Source: Nemertoderma westbladi
Taxonomy: Eukaryota; Xenacoelomorpha; Nemertodermatida; Nemertodermatidae
DNA length: 64,000 bases
Assembly (NCBI GenBank): GCA_032718475.1
Contig: JAUCBJ010006752.1
Coordinates: 1 to 64,000 of the forward strand
Reading direction: 5' to 3'
The position numbers and the translations under genes are program-made. Position 1 is the first letter of the stretch; the number at the start of each line of letters is the position of its first letter. Shown here piece by piece: positions 43,100 to 55,900 of the stretch. The notes beneath the pieces were generated by a model. The model saw nothing but the letters and a program-made list of their open reading frames with translations, was not told the origin of the DNA and ran no database searches.

Positions 43100-43560
43100 A
43101 CCAGTTAGCATGGGGTCTGGTTGGTTAAAGTGTCTGACATGAAGGAAGCACACCACCGTGCTAAAATTATATTTATTGGGGTGTTCGGGGTCGCTGGTTT
43201 CATTTCCGATGTTAGTCTTAAAATTTGGCGGAATGTAGTCTGTCGGTTGTCTGCAGTCTGTCTGTCTTACATTTTGACAGACAGGTATTCCACGATATCG
43301 CGAGAACTAAAAGAGATAAAAGCCGTTCTCAGCTGATTTGAAATACCCTTTAAATTTTGCTCTGATGTGGAAATAGTTGCAATGAAAAACAAACTTCTGA
43401 AAATTTATTTTAATAGTCATGACGTTGAGTATTTTGCAGCCATTTTAGTGACCTTTGATTACGTGTTCCTGATTACAACCCAGACGAATACCGCAATCCA
43501 TATTAATATAAATTTACAAATAATTAAAAAAACCATAAATTCCTTTAATAAAGTTGAGTA
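43100..43560. repeat. interspersed repeat family C, copy 1
   Basis: CACCGTGCTAAAATTATATT, then GTTCGGGGTCGCTGGTTTCA, then TTCCGATGTTAGTC are shared with 47700-47800 (CACGCTCTAGCTAAAATTTT, TTTTCGGAGTCGCTGATTTC). Both sit beside TCTGTCTGTC-rich DNA. Confidence 0.6.
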
Positions 43561-43695
43561 GCACTCTACTTTACTATATTTACTCTTCCCAATACATTCA
43601 TTAACATTTTCAATTGTTCGGTTAATTGCAAAAGTAAGTAATATTAATTTAATCTATATTGCTAGAATGATAGTTCATATTATACCGAAATGATT

Positions 43696-43983
43696 TCATT
43701 CGATTGCCTCCATAGCGATATCATTAAGTGGAGTTTCATTATCTAAAGAGGTAGCAATGCTACCAGTTAAATCATCCTGAGAGTCGTTCAGCTGTTCTAC
43801 CGTAATATCTGTTTGTGGAATTGACTCCTCTTTACAGACGACGACGGCAGACCCTTCAGGGGTTCCATCGCGACCCGTTTCCTCCACACCATTCGAGGTA
43901 TCCTGGATACGGCTCGGCGGTGGCAGCATCTTTCCTGTTCTACTCAGTAACGTTTTGGCGTCGACATCTAAATCACTTGAAGT
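43696..43983 (-). CDS. PHF14: PHF14 exon J (last), acidic C-terminus
   Basis: Starts after GGTTTGGTTATTTTAG and ends in TGA; 95 codons plus stop. Begins TSSDLDVDAKTLLSRTGKML and continues acidic (ITVEQLNDSQDDLTGS). The 31-bp array reaches to within two bases of the acceptor AG. Confidence 0.85.
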   Translation of the reverse strand, partial: TSSDLDVDAKTLLSRTGKMLPPPSRIQDTSNGVEETGRDGTPEGSAVVVCKEESIPQTDITVEQLNDSQDDLTGSIATSLDNETPLNDIAMEAIE

Positions 43984-46900
43984 CTAAAATAACCAAACCA
44001 GGCGTAGTCAGTTAACAAAATAACCAAACCAGGCGTAGTCAGTTAACAAAATAACCAAACCAGGCGTAGTCAGTTAACAAAATAACCAAACCAGGCGTAG
44101 TCAGTTAACAAAATAACCAAACCAGGCGTAGTCAGTTAACAAAATAACCAAACCAGGCGTCGTCAGTTAACAAAATAACCAAACCAGGCGTAGTCAGTTA
44201 ACAAAATAACCAAACCAGGCGTAGTCAGTTAACAAAATAACCAAACCAGGCGTAGTCAGTTAACAAAATAACCAAACCAGGCGTAGTCAGTTAACAAAAT
44301 AACCAAACCAGGCGTAGTCAGTTAACAAAATAACCAAACCAGGCGTAGTCAGTTAACGAAATAACCAAACCAGGCGTAGTCAGTTAACAAAATAACCAAT
44401 GCGTAGTCAGTCAACAAAATAACCAAACCAGGCGTAGTCAGTTAACAAAATAACCAAACCAGGCGTAGTCAGTTAACAAAATAACCAAACCAGGCGTCGT
44501 CAGTTAACAAAATAACCAAACCAGGCGTAGTCAGTTAACAAAATAACCAAACCAGGCGTAGTCAGTTAACAAAATAACCAAACCAGGCGTAGTCAGTCAA
44601 CAAAATAACCAAACCAGGCGTAGTCAGTTAACAAAATAACCAAACCAGGCGTAGTCAGTTAACAAAATAACCAAACCAGGCGTAGTCAGTTAACAAAATA
44701 ACCAAACCAGGCGTAGTCAGTTAACAAAATAACCAAACCAGGCGTAGTCAGTTAACAAAATAACCAAACCAGGCGTATAGTCAGTTAACAAAATAACCAA
44801 ACCAGACGTAGTCAGTTAACAAAATAACCAAACCAGGCGTAGTCAGTTAACAAAATAACCAAACCACTGGGTATTAAATATGAAAATAACCTAACAACAA
44901 TTTATGTTTCTCAGAGTGAAATACATAAAGTGTAAACCACGAAATTTCCAGTTCATGTGACTAAGTTTTTATACTTAACATGACTTGACTGACTTGAGTA
45001 ACAATATCTTATTACTTTTGTCATTTTAGATGTGGGGCGAGCCACGAAGTTGGCGGAGCCTTAGCGAATTGACACTGTTAGGGGGTGGGTCAATTTATGC
45101 AAATAGTTGTCGTCGTCGTCGTTGTCGTCGTCGTCGTCGTTGTCGTCGTCGTCGTCGTTGTCGTCGTCGTCGTCGTTACGATTTTGACATGCTAATAACT
45201 TTGTCGGATTTAAAGCTGCCAAGTTGAAAATTTGTAGGTATCAATATGAGCAAAAGTTGAGATTTTTGAGAGACTTTCAGACACCATCAGTGCAATGGTC
45301 TCCCGCTAGAGGGCCACATGTCTAAACATTAAATGCCCTCCCATTTCTTTGCTTTTAATCCGTTTAAGCTGAAACTTGGCAGATATGTATTAGACCATTA
45401 GCTGTGACTTTCAAAGGAGGCGAATCCATCTGCAGTTCTCCAGTCTGCCGCTAGAGGGCCAACGTGACTATTTGCATAAATTGACCTACCCCCTAACAGT
45501 GTCAATTCGCTAAGGCTCTGCCAACTTCGTGCTGCGCGAAGTCCCCACTTCGTGTTTACCTTACGTAATGATCAAAATTTATACATTTAATCGGAAGTAA
45601 ATATTGAACTTTTCTATACTCACACTAGCCACACAATCGTGACAAAACCAGGCCCAACCCCTGATCTTGGGGTTTCCCTTTAGGGGAGGTATCGTGCAAT
45701 GCTTGTGGTAAGATAGTTGACAACCATCGCAGGTAACGAGGACCTTGGTGGACCCAACCTCCTTGCATCGATCGCATGTTACTTCTTGAGGTGTCGGTTT
45801 CATCTTCTTCGCACCCTGCACCACAAGATGAAACAAAATCAATATCAGCTCAATGCTCGCATGGTGTTATAAAAAGTTCACACTTTCTCATTTATGACCC
45901 ATTGAATTTACCTGGTAAATTAATATCCCTAAAAACGTAATGAAAATTAATTAATATCTTGTTAATTACATCGATTTATTTAATGTTTAAAATTAATTAT
46001 TTTGGCTACTTGACACGTTCAGCTCTAATATACTTAGAGGTTAAATAAATACTCCATCCATAATGTTCATATGTTATATGTTCGTATGTATGTTACATAT
46101 GTTACATATTCATATGTTCGTATGTTATGTTACTATTATGATAAATGCCTGAGCAACTTCCAGTACCTTGGATCATGGATAGAGAGTAGCAAAAAGGACA
46201 TACAGTAGAAGTTAGGAAAGCAAAGGCTTGGGTAGCTCTATCAAAAATGGATACCATCTGGAAATCAGATCTCTCCAGGCACCTGAAGACTAAGTTCTTT
46301 CGAGCCACAGTGGAAAGTGTATTTTTATACGGGGGTGAGACCTGGACACTGACTAAATCACTTGAACAACGAATTGATGGTTGCTAGTTGCTACACAAGA
46401 CTACTAAGGGCAGCCCTAAACATCAGCTGGAGACAACATATGACAAACGCCGAGCTTTATGGTACAATACCACCTGTATCAACCACCCTCCGTGAACGCA
46501 GATTAAGATTAAGTGGGCACTGCTGGCGAAGTAAAGACGAGGTCATACCAGATCTACTTCTCTGGCAACCAACTCATGGAAAGCGTAGTCGTGGACGACC
46601 GGCCATAACATATATAGATCAACTTGAAAGGGATACTGAACTTAGGAGAAACGAAATATTATAAAAGAAACGTAAAAACGATATATTTAAGGAAATGGTT
46701 CCGTCAATAATTATATTATCAACATAAAATATTATATCGGCCAAGTATGTATGCTTAACTGCCTCTGCAACGTAACATCTCATCAGTTCCAGATTCAGTA
46801 TTATCAGGACCAGTGACTTTAGCTGACGTTCAGGATTGCTCGTGGCCGAACAACAAATTGGCTCTCGCCAATTATTGTCTGAGAACAAAATAAAAAAAAA

Positions 46901-49900
46901 AGACAAAACATTGTTAAAATAGCCAAATAATCACGAAATGGAGGTTTTATTTGCCTATAATCGCCCTGCTGCAATGCAGCTGCACATTTTATTGCTATCC
47001 TGGCTTGACAAAAATATGCTTGCCACCCCCTATGGTGACTCACCTCCAGTTTTTGGAAATGTAACTACTCTGTACTGATCTGTGATCGTGAATGGTCTTG
47101 ACATTAACCAATAAAACTTGTAGACATAATTTTTAAATCTTGATCAGAAGTCTAATAATATATAATATATATATATATATATAATAATAATTAACTAAAA
47201 AATAAAAAGTATTTTTTTGGGGCCATATTTTTTTTAATTATCGGCCCAAAATATAACTTACACTCAAAATGTTAAAAATAGTAAAAAATAATTTTTTTTG
47301 GTCTATGTCAATACCACTGACTGATAATTTCAAACGAATTGATTAAAAAATCACGGAGTAGTTCCATTTTAAGTGAGCAAAAAACGAGAATAATAATTTC
47401 GAGTAACATGCGTTTAAAGTTTGAATTGAACCTTCCCGAGTAAAATCCTTTGTCTGTATGGGACTTTTTAAGGAAGCAGACAGCTGGAATTTTCGGTATA
47501 TATAGGGGTTTATTTGTGTTCATTGGGCAAAATCTAGTCCACCTGTCTGGCTGTCTGTCGTAATGTCTGTCAGCCTGTTGGATTGTCCGTGTCCGTCAAA
47601 ATATGATAAAACATATCCGATGTCAGTTTTGATTTTTTGGCGAGTCTTGTCTGTCTGCCTATCCGTCTGGCCGTCTGTTGGTCTGTTTTCTGTCTCTTTG
47701 AATGCCCCGCAAGTTAGAAAAACACACGCTCTAGCTAAAATTTTCATTATGGGGGTTTTCGGAGTCGCTGATTTCATTTACGATGTCAGTTTTGATGTTT
47801 GACAAAATCTAGTCTGTCTGATATGTCGTCATGTTATCAGATTTGATCGGGAAAATAATGTTCATTTTATTTTTATGCAAAATTGCCATAGTAAAATCGC
47901 CACATATCTCCACAACTAAACATGTTGAAGTCAAAGCTTACATATTCGGATTCGCCATTAAGTTCTGCACAAAAATAGACCAAAATAAGTTCTTTGAATT
48001 TTATTAACCTTAAGGCCAGTGTCATTTAGCGCAAGATTGTGCACAGGCTGGTCCTTACTGCGAAAGCAATATAACCTGCCAGTAGCTTCTACGGAAATAA
48101 TTACATTTCTAAATTTAATTTCTCGGTTTAAAACTTACCCGCTTATTCTCATCGCGACATCCTTGGCAGATAGATTTCCCCTTGTGATCGGAATACCATG
48201 AACTCGACTCAGTAGTTTCGCATTGCGAGCATTGAGATGTTTCGGTTTCAGATAAAGCATCGCTACCGAAATCACTGGCGTCGTCAGCCGATCGCTATAA
48301 ATAAAACGTTAAACGTAAATAATAGGCCGAAATCAAGCCTTTTGTCTCGCCTTCGCACCAACTGGTCCCCAGAGGTTATAGTACAAGATATCGCTCATAC
48401 TGATAGTTCTAGGATGACAGTGGCCAGCAAATCAGCGTTGCGCTCGAGTTTGGTATATTACGTTCCGATGACGATATTTACCTTAACTGCCTCAATTTGC
48501 GACTCCCGTTTATCGTACTCTAGTCCGTGGACTCCGCGTTGGTGTCGGTGGACTCCGCTGAGAGTGGCGAACTCTTTACCACACAGTTCGCAGTTGGTTT
48601 TGGGTTGGTTCGCACGAATCTAAGTAAACATTAACGGTATTCGCCGCATAATATAAATATAAAATAGAAATGTAGTTAAATACAATGGAAACTGTTCTGT
48701 ATGGTATAGTGATTTAATCTAGTGGACAGAAACAGCTATTGTCAATATCTTAATTGAGCTGACGACTGATAGTATACGTTTACGTGTAAGAGAAAAACCA
48801 ATAACCAAATAACTATAACGTTTGAGTTGAATTTATTATGTTTGGCTTCCATATTTTTTTGTATTATTTTACCTTTTTTCGCTTTGGTTTATCTGACTTC
48901 TCCTTTTTCTCGTTGTTTTTCGGCGACGCCGCTGTAAACTTCTCCGGTTCCTTTAGTAGCCGTTTGGTTCTTCTATGTCCGTCCTCAGTTACTTCAGAGG
49001 TTTCCACAATCATTGAATTCGTCTGAAATAACGCCAGTCAAAAATAGTCAGCATGGTTTTAAGATACGACCCTGTTGCCAGGTTTTGATGGTGTACATCA
49101 GGAGGGACAAATCCAAGGTGTACTAAATAACAGATGTACCGAGCGGATTGCTGAAATTAGCGTGGGACGATCGCTTCCCTATTTATGACACTTTTTTCAT
49201 AATATTTCCTTAGAAACTTCATATATACTACTTTTGTTACGTGGATATGATGACTAGGATTCATAGAAATGTAATTAAATGTCTCTCTGGAATTTTTATC
49301 TTGTAGTTGCCAAGGTAACCGGGTGCAAAGTTCAAACTTTGCACGCCTGTATTTCAAGGCGATAATGGATTCTTTCTTTGAGATTTGGTAGGTGATTAAA
49401 GGAAATATTATGAAAATAGTGTCATAAATAGGAAAAGATCGGCCCTCGCAAATTTCAGCAATCCGCTCGCTGCATGACCTGTTATTTAGTACACCTTGGA
49501 CAAATCCCACCTAGTCACCAAGTCAGCAACTACTAACCATTTCATTATCACTTCCGGTAGGAGCGCATTCGCAGCACTGCCACGCCCCACTAACCATTTC
49601 ATTATCACTTCCGGTAGGAGCGCATTCGCAACACTGTCACGCCCCACTAACCATTTCATATCACTTCCGGTTGGAGCGCATTCGCAGCACTGCCACGCCC
49701 CACTAACCATTTCATAATCACTTCCGGTAGGAGCGCATTCAGAGCACTGCCACGCCCCCCTAACCATTTCATTATCACTTCCGCTTGGAGCGCATTCGCA
49801 GCACTGCCACACCCCACTAACCATTTCATATCACTTCCGGTACGAGCGCATTCGCAGCACTGTCACGCCCCACTAACCATTTATATCACTTCCGGTAGGA

Positions 49901-52900
49901 GCGCATTCAGAGCACTGCCACGCCCCCCTAACCATTTCATTATCACTTCCGCTTGGAGCGCATTCGCAGCACTGCCACACCCCACTAACCATTTCATATC
50001 ACTTCCGGTACGAGCGCATTCGCAGCACTGTCACGCCCCACTAACCATTTCATATCACTTCCGGTAGGAGCGCATTCAGAGCACTGCCATGCCCTACTAA
50101 CCATTTCATTATCACTTCCGGTAGGAGCGCTTCGCAGCACTGCCACACCCCACTAACCATTTCATTATCACTTCCGGTAGGAGCGCATTCGCAGCACTGC
50201 CACGCCCAGGTTCGCGTAGCTTTTGGGACTCGGGAAAGCGGCGGCTCCAGACAGCCGATGTGGTAGTGGCGTCGGCAAGTCTCGCAATGAGCCAATAGGT
50301 GCTGGTCGGAGGTCGTAGAACATTTGGCGCATCTAAAGGGTAATAAATCCTATAACTATACTGCAGGGAAACGGCGACAGTAATACTATGCGACGGTTGG
50401 ATGGGTGTTTACTGTTTAGTCTTGGTTTAAATTTACAATAGCAGCTAAATATATTCAACAATTTATTAATAGGCCAAAAATAAACTTTATTATGGTGTAT
50501 GATTTCCAAACCGGTGTGTCAGCGGTGGTGCTTTCCAATTCAATCAATATTGATAAATCTACTAACTCGTGGATAACTGTGTCAATGATAATATTGTCGT
50601 CGTCGACATCCGCAACATCTTCTTTACTCCTCAAAGTTACCGATAAGACGTCCGGGAGTTCTATTTGTGTCCCCAGAATATTGCACAGATTATCATGAAT
50701 TCGCATAGAAGGTCGACGAAATTTGTCGCATTCGGAGGAAAGCAATGATACTTTTTCATGTCCCTAGGACGATGCAATAAAGTCTGTATACTATTTGTTT
50801 AAGCCACGAAAAGGAAATACAAGGGAACTCGTATAAAAGTCCTACACTGTCGGAACAACCAACCTTATCGTATTTACTTCGAACGACGACTTGTTCCCTT
50901 AGCAACTGTAAGTTTTCCCTCTTCTTAGACTCGACTTCCGCCCGCAGTTCATCGATCTTCGTGTTTCGTTGCAGGAAGTACCCAATGAACTCTACGCTCA
51001 AGGCCGCCTGAGCGTGGCTCTTCTTCTTAGCGTCGTCCAATGAAACAACTCCCTGAGTCAATAATAGTTTATCAAGTATAATAAATATAAATCAACAGTT
51101 ATGTGTCAGATGTCGTAGTAAGGTACCCCGCTCTAAACCACCTGAGTTACCCACACTAACCCACCCAGGTACCCACACTACCCCACCCAGTTACTCACAC
51201 TAACCCACCCAGTTACCCACACTAACCCACCCAGGTACCCACACTAACCCACCCAGTTACTCACACTAACCCACCCAGTTACCCACACTAACCCAGCCAG
51301 TTACCCACACTAACCCACCCAGTTACTCACACTAACCCACCCAGTTACTCACACTAACCCACCCAGTTACTCACACTAACCCACCCAGTTACCCACACTA
51401 ACCCACCCAGTTACCCACACTAACCCACCCAGTTACTCACACTAACCCACCCAGTTACCCACACTAACCCAGCCAGTTACCCACACTAACCCACCCAGTT
51501 ACTCACACTAACCCACCCAGTTACTCACACTAACCCACCCAGTTACTCACACTAACCCACCCAGTTACTCACACTAACCCACCCAGTTACCCACACTAAC
51601 CCAGCCAGTTACCCACACTAACCCACCCAGTTACTCACACTAACCCACCCAGGTACCCACACTACCCCACCCAGTTACTCACACTAACCCACCCAGTTAC
51701 CCATACTAACCCACCCAGTTACTCACACTAACCCACCCAGTTACTCACACTAACCCACCCAGTTACCCACACTAACCCAGCCAGTTACCCACACTAACCC
51801 ACCCAGTTACTCACACTAACCCACCCAGGTACCCACACTACCCCACCCAGTTACTCACACTAACCCACCCAGTTACCCACACTAACCCAGCCAGTTACCC
51901 ACACTAACCCACCCAGTTACTCACACTAACCCACCCAGGTACCCACACTACCCCACCCAGTTACTCACACTAACCCACCCAGTTACCCATACTAACCCAC
52001 CCAGTTACTCACACTAACCCACCCAGTTACCCACACTAACCCAGCCAGTTACCCACACTAACCCACCCAGTTACTCACACTAACCCACCCAGGTACCCAC
52101 ACTACCCCACCCAGTTACTCACACTAACCCACCCAGTTACCCACACTAACCCAGCCAGTTACCCACACTAACCCACCCAGTTACTCACACTAACCCACCC
52201 AGGTACCCACACTACCCCACCCAGTTACTCACACTAACCCACCCAGTTACCCATACTAACCCACCCAGTTACTCACACTAACCCACCCAGTTACCCACAC
52301 TAACCCACCCAGGTACCCACACTAACCCACCCAGTTACTCACACTAACCCACCCAGTTACCCACACTAACCCAGCCAGTTACCCACACTAACCCACCCAG
52401 TTACTCACACTAACCCACCCAGTTACTCACACTAACCCACCCAGTTACTCACACTAACCCACCCAGTTACCCACACTAACCCACCCAGTTACCCACACTA
52501 ACCCACCCAGTTACTCACACTAACCCACCCAGTTACCCACACTAACCCAGCCAGTTACCCACACTAACCCACCCAGTTACTCACACTAACCCACCCAGTT
52601 ACTCACACTAACCCACCCAGTTACTCACACTAACCCACCCAGTTACTCACACTAACCCACCCAGTTACCCACACTAACCCAGCCAGTTACCCACACTAAC
52701 CCACCCAGTTACTCACACTAACCCACCCAGGTACCCACACTACCCCACCCAGTTACTCACACTAACCCACCCAGTTACCCACACTAACCCACCCAGTTAC
52801 CCACACTAACCCACCCAGTTACTCACACTAACCCACCCAGTTACTCACACTAACCCACCCAGGTACCCACACTAACCCACCCAGTTACTCACACTAACCC

Positions 52901-55900
52901 ACCCAGTTACCCACACTAACCCAGCCAGTTACCCACACTAACCCACCCAGTTACCCACACTAACCCACCCAGTTACCCACACTAACCCACCCAGTTACAC
53001 ACACTAACCCACCCAGTTACCCACACTAACCCACCCAGTTACCCACACTAACCCACCCAGTTACTCACACTAACCCACCCAGTTACCCACACTAACCCAG
53101 CCAGTTACCCACACTAACCCACCCAGTTACTCACACTAACCCACCCAGTTACTCACACTAACCCACCCAGTTACTCACACTAACCCACCCAGTTACTCAC
53201 ACTAACCCACCCAGTTACCCACACTAACCCAGCCAGTTACCCACACTAACCCACCCAGTTACTCACACTAACCCACCCAGTTACTCACACTAACCCACCC
53301 AGTTACTCACACTAACCCACCCAGTTACCCACACTAACCCACCCAGTTACCCACACTAACCCACCCAGTTACCCACACTAACCCACCCAGTTACTCACAC
53401 TAACCCACCCAGTGACCCACACTAACCCACCCAGTTACCCACACTAACCCACCCAGTTACCCACACTAACCCACCCAGTTACCCACACTAACCCACCCAG
53501 TTACTCACACTAACCCACCCAGTTACTCACACTAACCCACCCAGTTACCCACACTAACCCAGCCAGTTACCCACACTAACCCACCCAGTTACTCACACTA
53601 ACCCACCCAGGTACCCACACTACCCCACCCAGTTACTCACACTAACCCACCCAGTTACCCATACTAACCCACCCAGTTACTCACACTAACCCACCCAGTT
53701 ACTCACACTAACCCACCCAGTTACCCACACTAACCCAGCCAGTTACCCACACTAACCCACCCAGTTACTCACACTAACCCACCCAGGTACCCACACTACC
53801 CCACCCAGTTACTCACACTAACCCACCCAGTTACCCACACTAACCCAGCCAGTTACCCACACTAACCCACCCAGTTACTCACACTAACCCACCCAGGTAC
53901 CCACACTACCCCACCCAGTTACTCACACTAACCCACCCAGTTACCCATACTAACCCACCCAGTTACTCACACTAACCCACCCAGTTACCCACACTAACCC
54001 AGCCAGTTACCCACACTAACCCACCCAGTTACTCACACTAACCCACCCAGGTACCCACACTACCCCACCCAGTTACTCACACTAACCCACCCAGTTACCC
54101 ACACTAACCCAGCCAGTTACCCACACTAACCCACCCAGTTACTCACACTAACCCACCCAGGTACCCACACTACCCCACCCAGTTACTCACACTAACCCAC
54201 CCAGTTACCCATACTAACCCACCCAGTTACTCACACTAACCCACCCAGTTACCCACACTAACCCACCCAGGTACCCACACTAACCCACCCAGTTACTCAC
54301 ACTAACCCACCCAGTTACCCACACTAACCCAGCCAGTTACCCACACTAACCCACCCAGTTACTCACACTAACCCACCCAGTTACTCACACTAACCCACCC
54401 AGTTACTCACACTAACCCACCCAGTTACCCACACTAACCCACCCAGTTACCCACACTAACCCACCCAGTTACTCACACTAACCCACCCAGTTACCCACAC
54501 TAACCCAGCCAGTTACCCACACTAACCCACCCAGTTACTCACACTAACCCACCCAGTTACTCACACTAACCCACCCAGTTACTCACACTAACCCACCCAG
54601 TTACTCACACTAACCCACCCAGTTACCCACACTAACCCAGCCAGTTACCCACACTAACCCACCCAGTTACTCACACTAACCCACCCAGGTACCCACACTA
54701 CCCCACCCAGTTACTCACACTAACCCACCCAGTTACCCACACTAACCCACCCAGTTACCCACACTAACCCACCCAGTTACTCACACTAACCCACCCAGTT
54801 ACTCACACTAACCCACCCAGGTACCCACACTAACCCACCCAGTTACTCACACTAACCCACCCAGTTACCCACACTAACCCAGCCAGTTACCCACACTAAC
54901 CCACCCAGTTACCCACACTAACCCACCCAGTTACCCACACTAACCCACCCAGTTACACACACTAACCCACCCAGTTACCCACACTAACCCACCCAGTTAC
55001 CCACACTAACCCACCCAGTTACTCACACTAACCCACCCAGTTACCCACACTAACCCAGCCAGTTACCCACACTAACCCACCCAGTTACTCACACTAACCC
55101 ACCCAGTTACTCACACTAACCCACCCAGTTACTCACACTAACCCACCCAGTTACTCACACTAACCCACCCAGTTACCCACACTAACCCAGCCAGTTACCC
55201 ACACTAACCCACCCAGTTACTCACACTAACCCACCCAGTTACTCACACTAACCCACCCAGTTACTCACACTAACCCACCCAGTTACCCACACTAACCCAC
55301 CCAGTTACCCACACTAACCCACCCAGTTACCCACACTAACCCACCCAGTTACTCACACTAACCCACCCAGTGACCCACACTAACCCACCCAGTTACCCAC
55401 ACTAACCCACCCAGTTACCCACACTAACCCACCCAGTTACCCACACTAACCCACCCTGTTACCCACACTAACCCACCCAGTTACCCACACTAACCCACCC
55501 AGTTACACACACTAACCCACCCAGTTACCCACACTAACCCACCCAGTTACCCACCCTAACCCACCTGAGTGATCCCCATAACTTCACTCTTACGGACTAG
55601 TTTCCGAAGGGCCGATGGACTCGCGAACACACTCCTCGGCTCCACCGCGTTGTACGACTCCACGGGTTTAATCGTCGCGCTCTGTTTGAGGTAACGGCGT
55701 CGCCATCCAGCCAACTTCCGCTCCGATCTGTCGTCATGACGAACCTCGTGGTTCCGTAACTGAGACATTAACACGAGATGTTGTCTCTTCTTCTGTTTCA
55801 TATCTTGCTGTATGAAGGAATACCACTAATATTGTGAGGGACAAATAACATGGGTATGTAACATGACGGTACATGAAGTCATAATGAAGTCGATATAACA

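Noticed and set aside
49157-49510. 117-codon open frame as a gene
   Set aside because: Lies within the 385-bp hAT-like MITE between its inverted ends; no transposase motif.
3887-55560. CRISPR-like array (regular repeats)
   Set aside because: Arrays are contiguous without unique spacers and the genome is eukaryotic; they are minisatellites.
51130-55560. Interstitial telomere (TTAGGG-like) tract
   Set aside because: The G-rich strand has GGGTTAG within the 22-bp unit, but no tandem hexamers; similarity is incidental.
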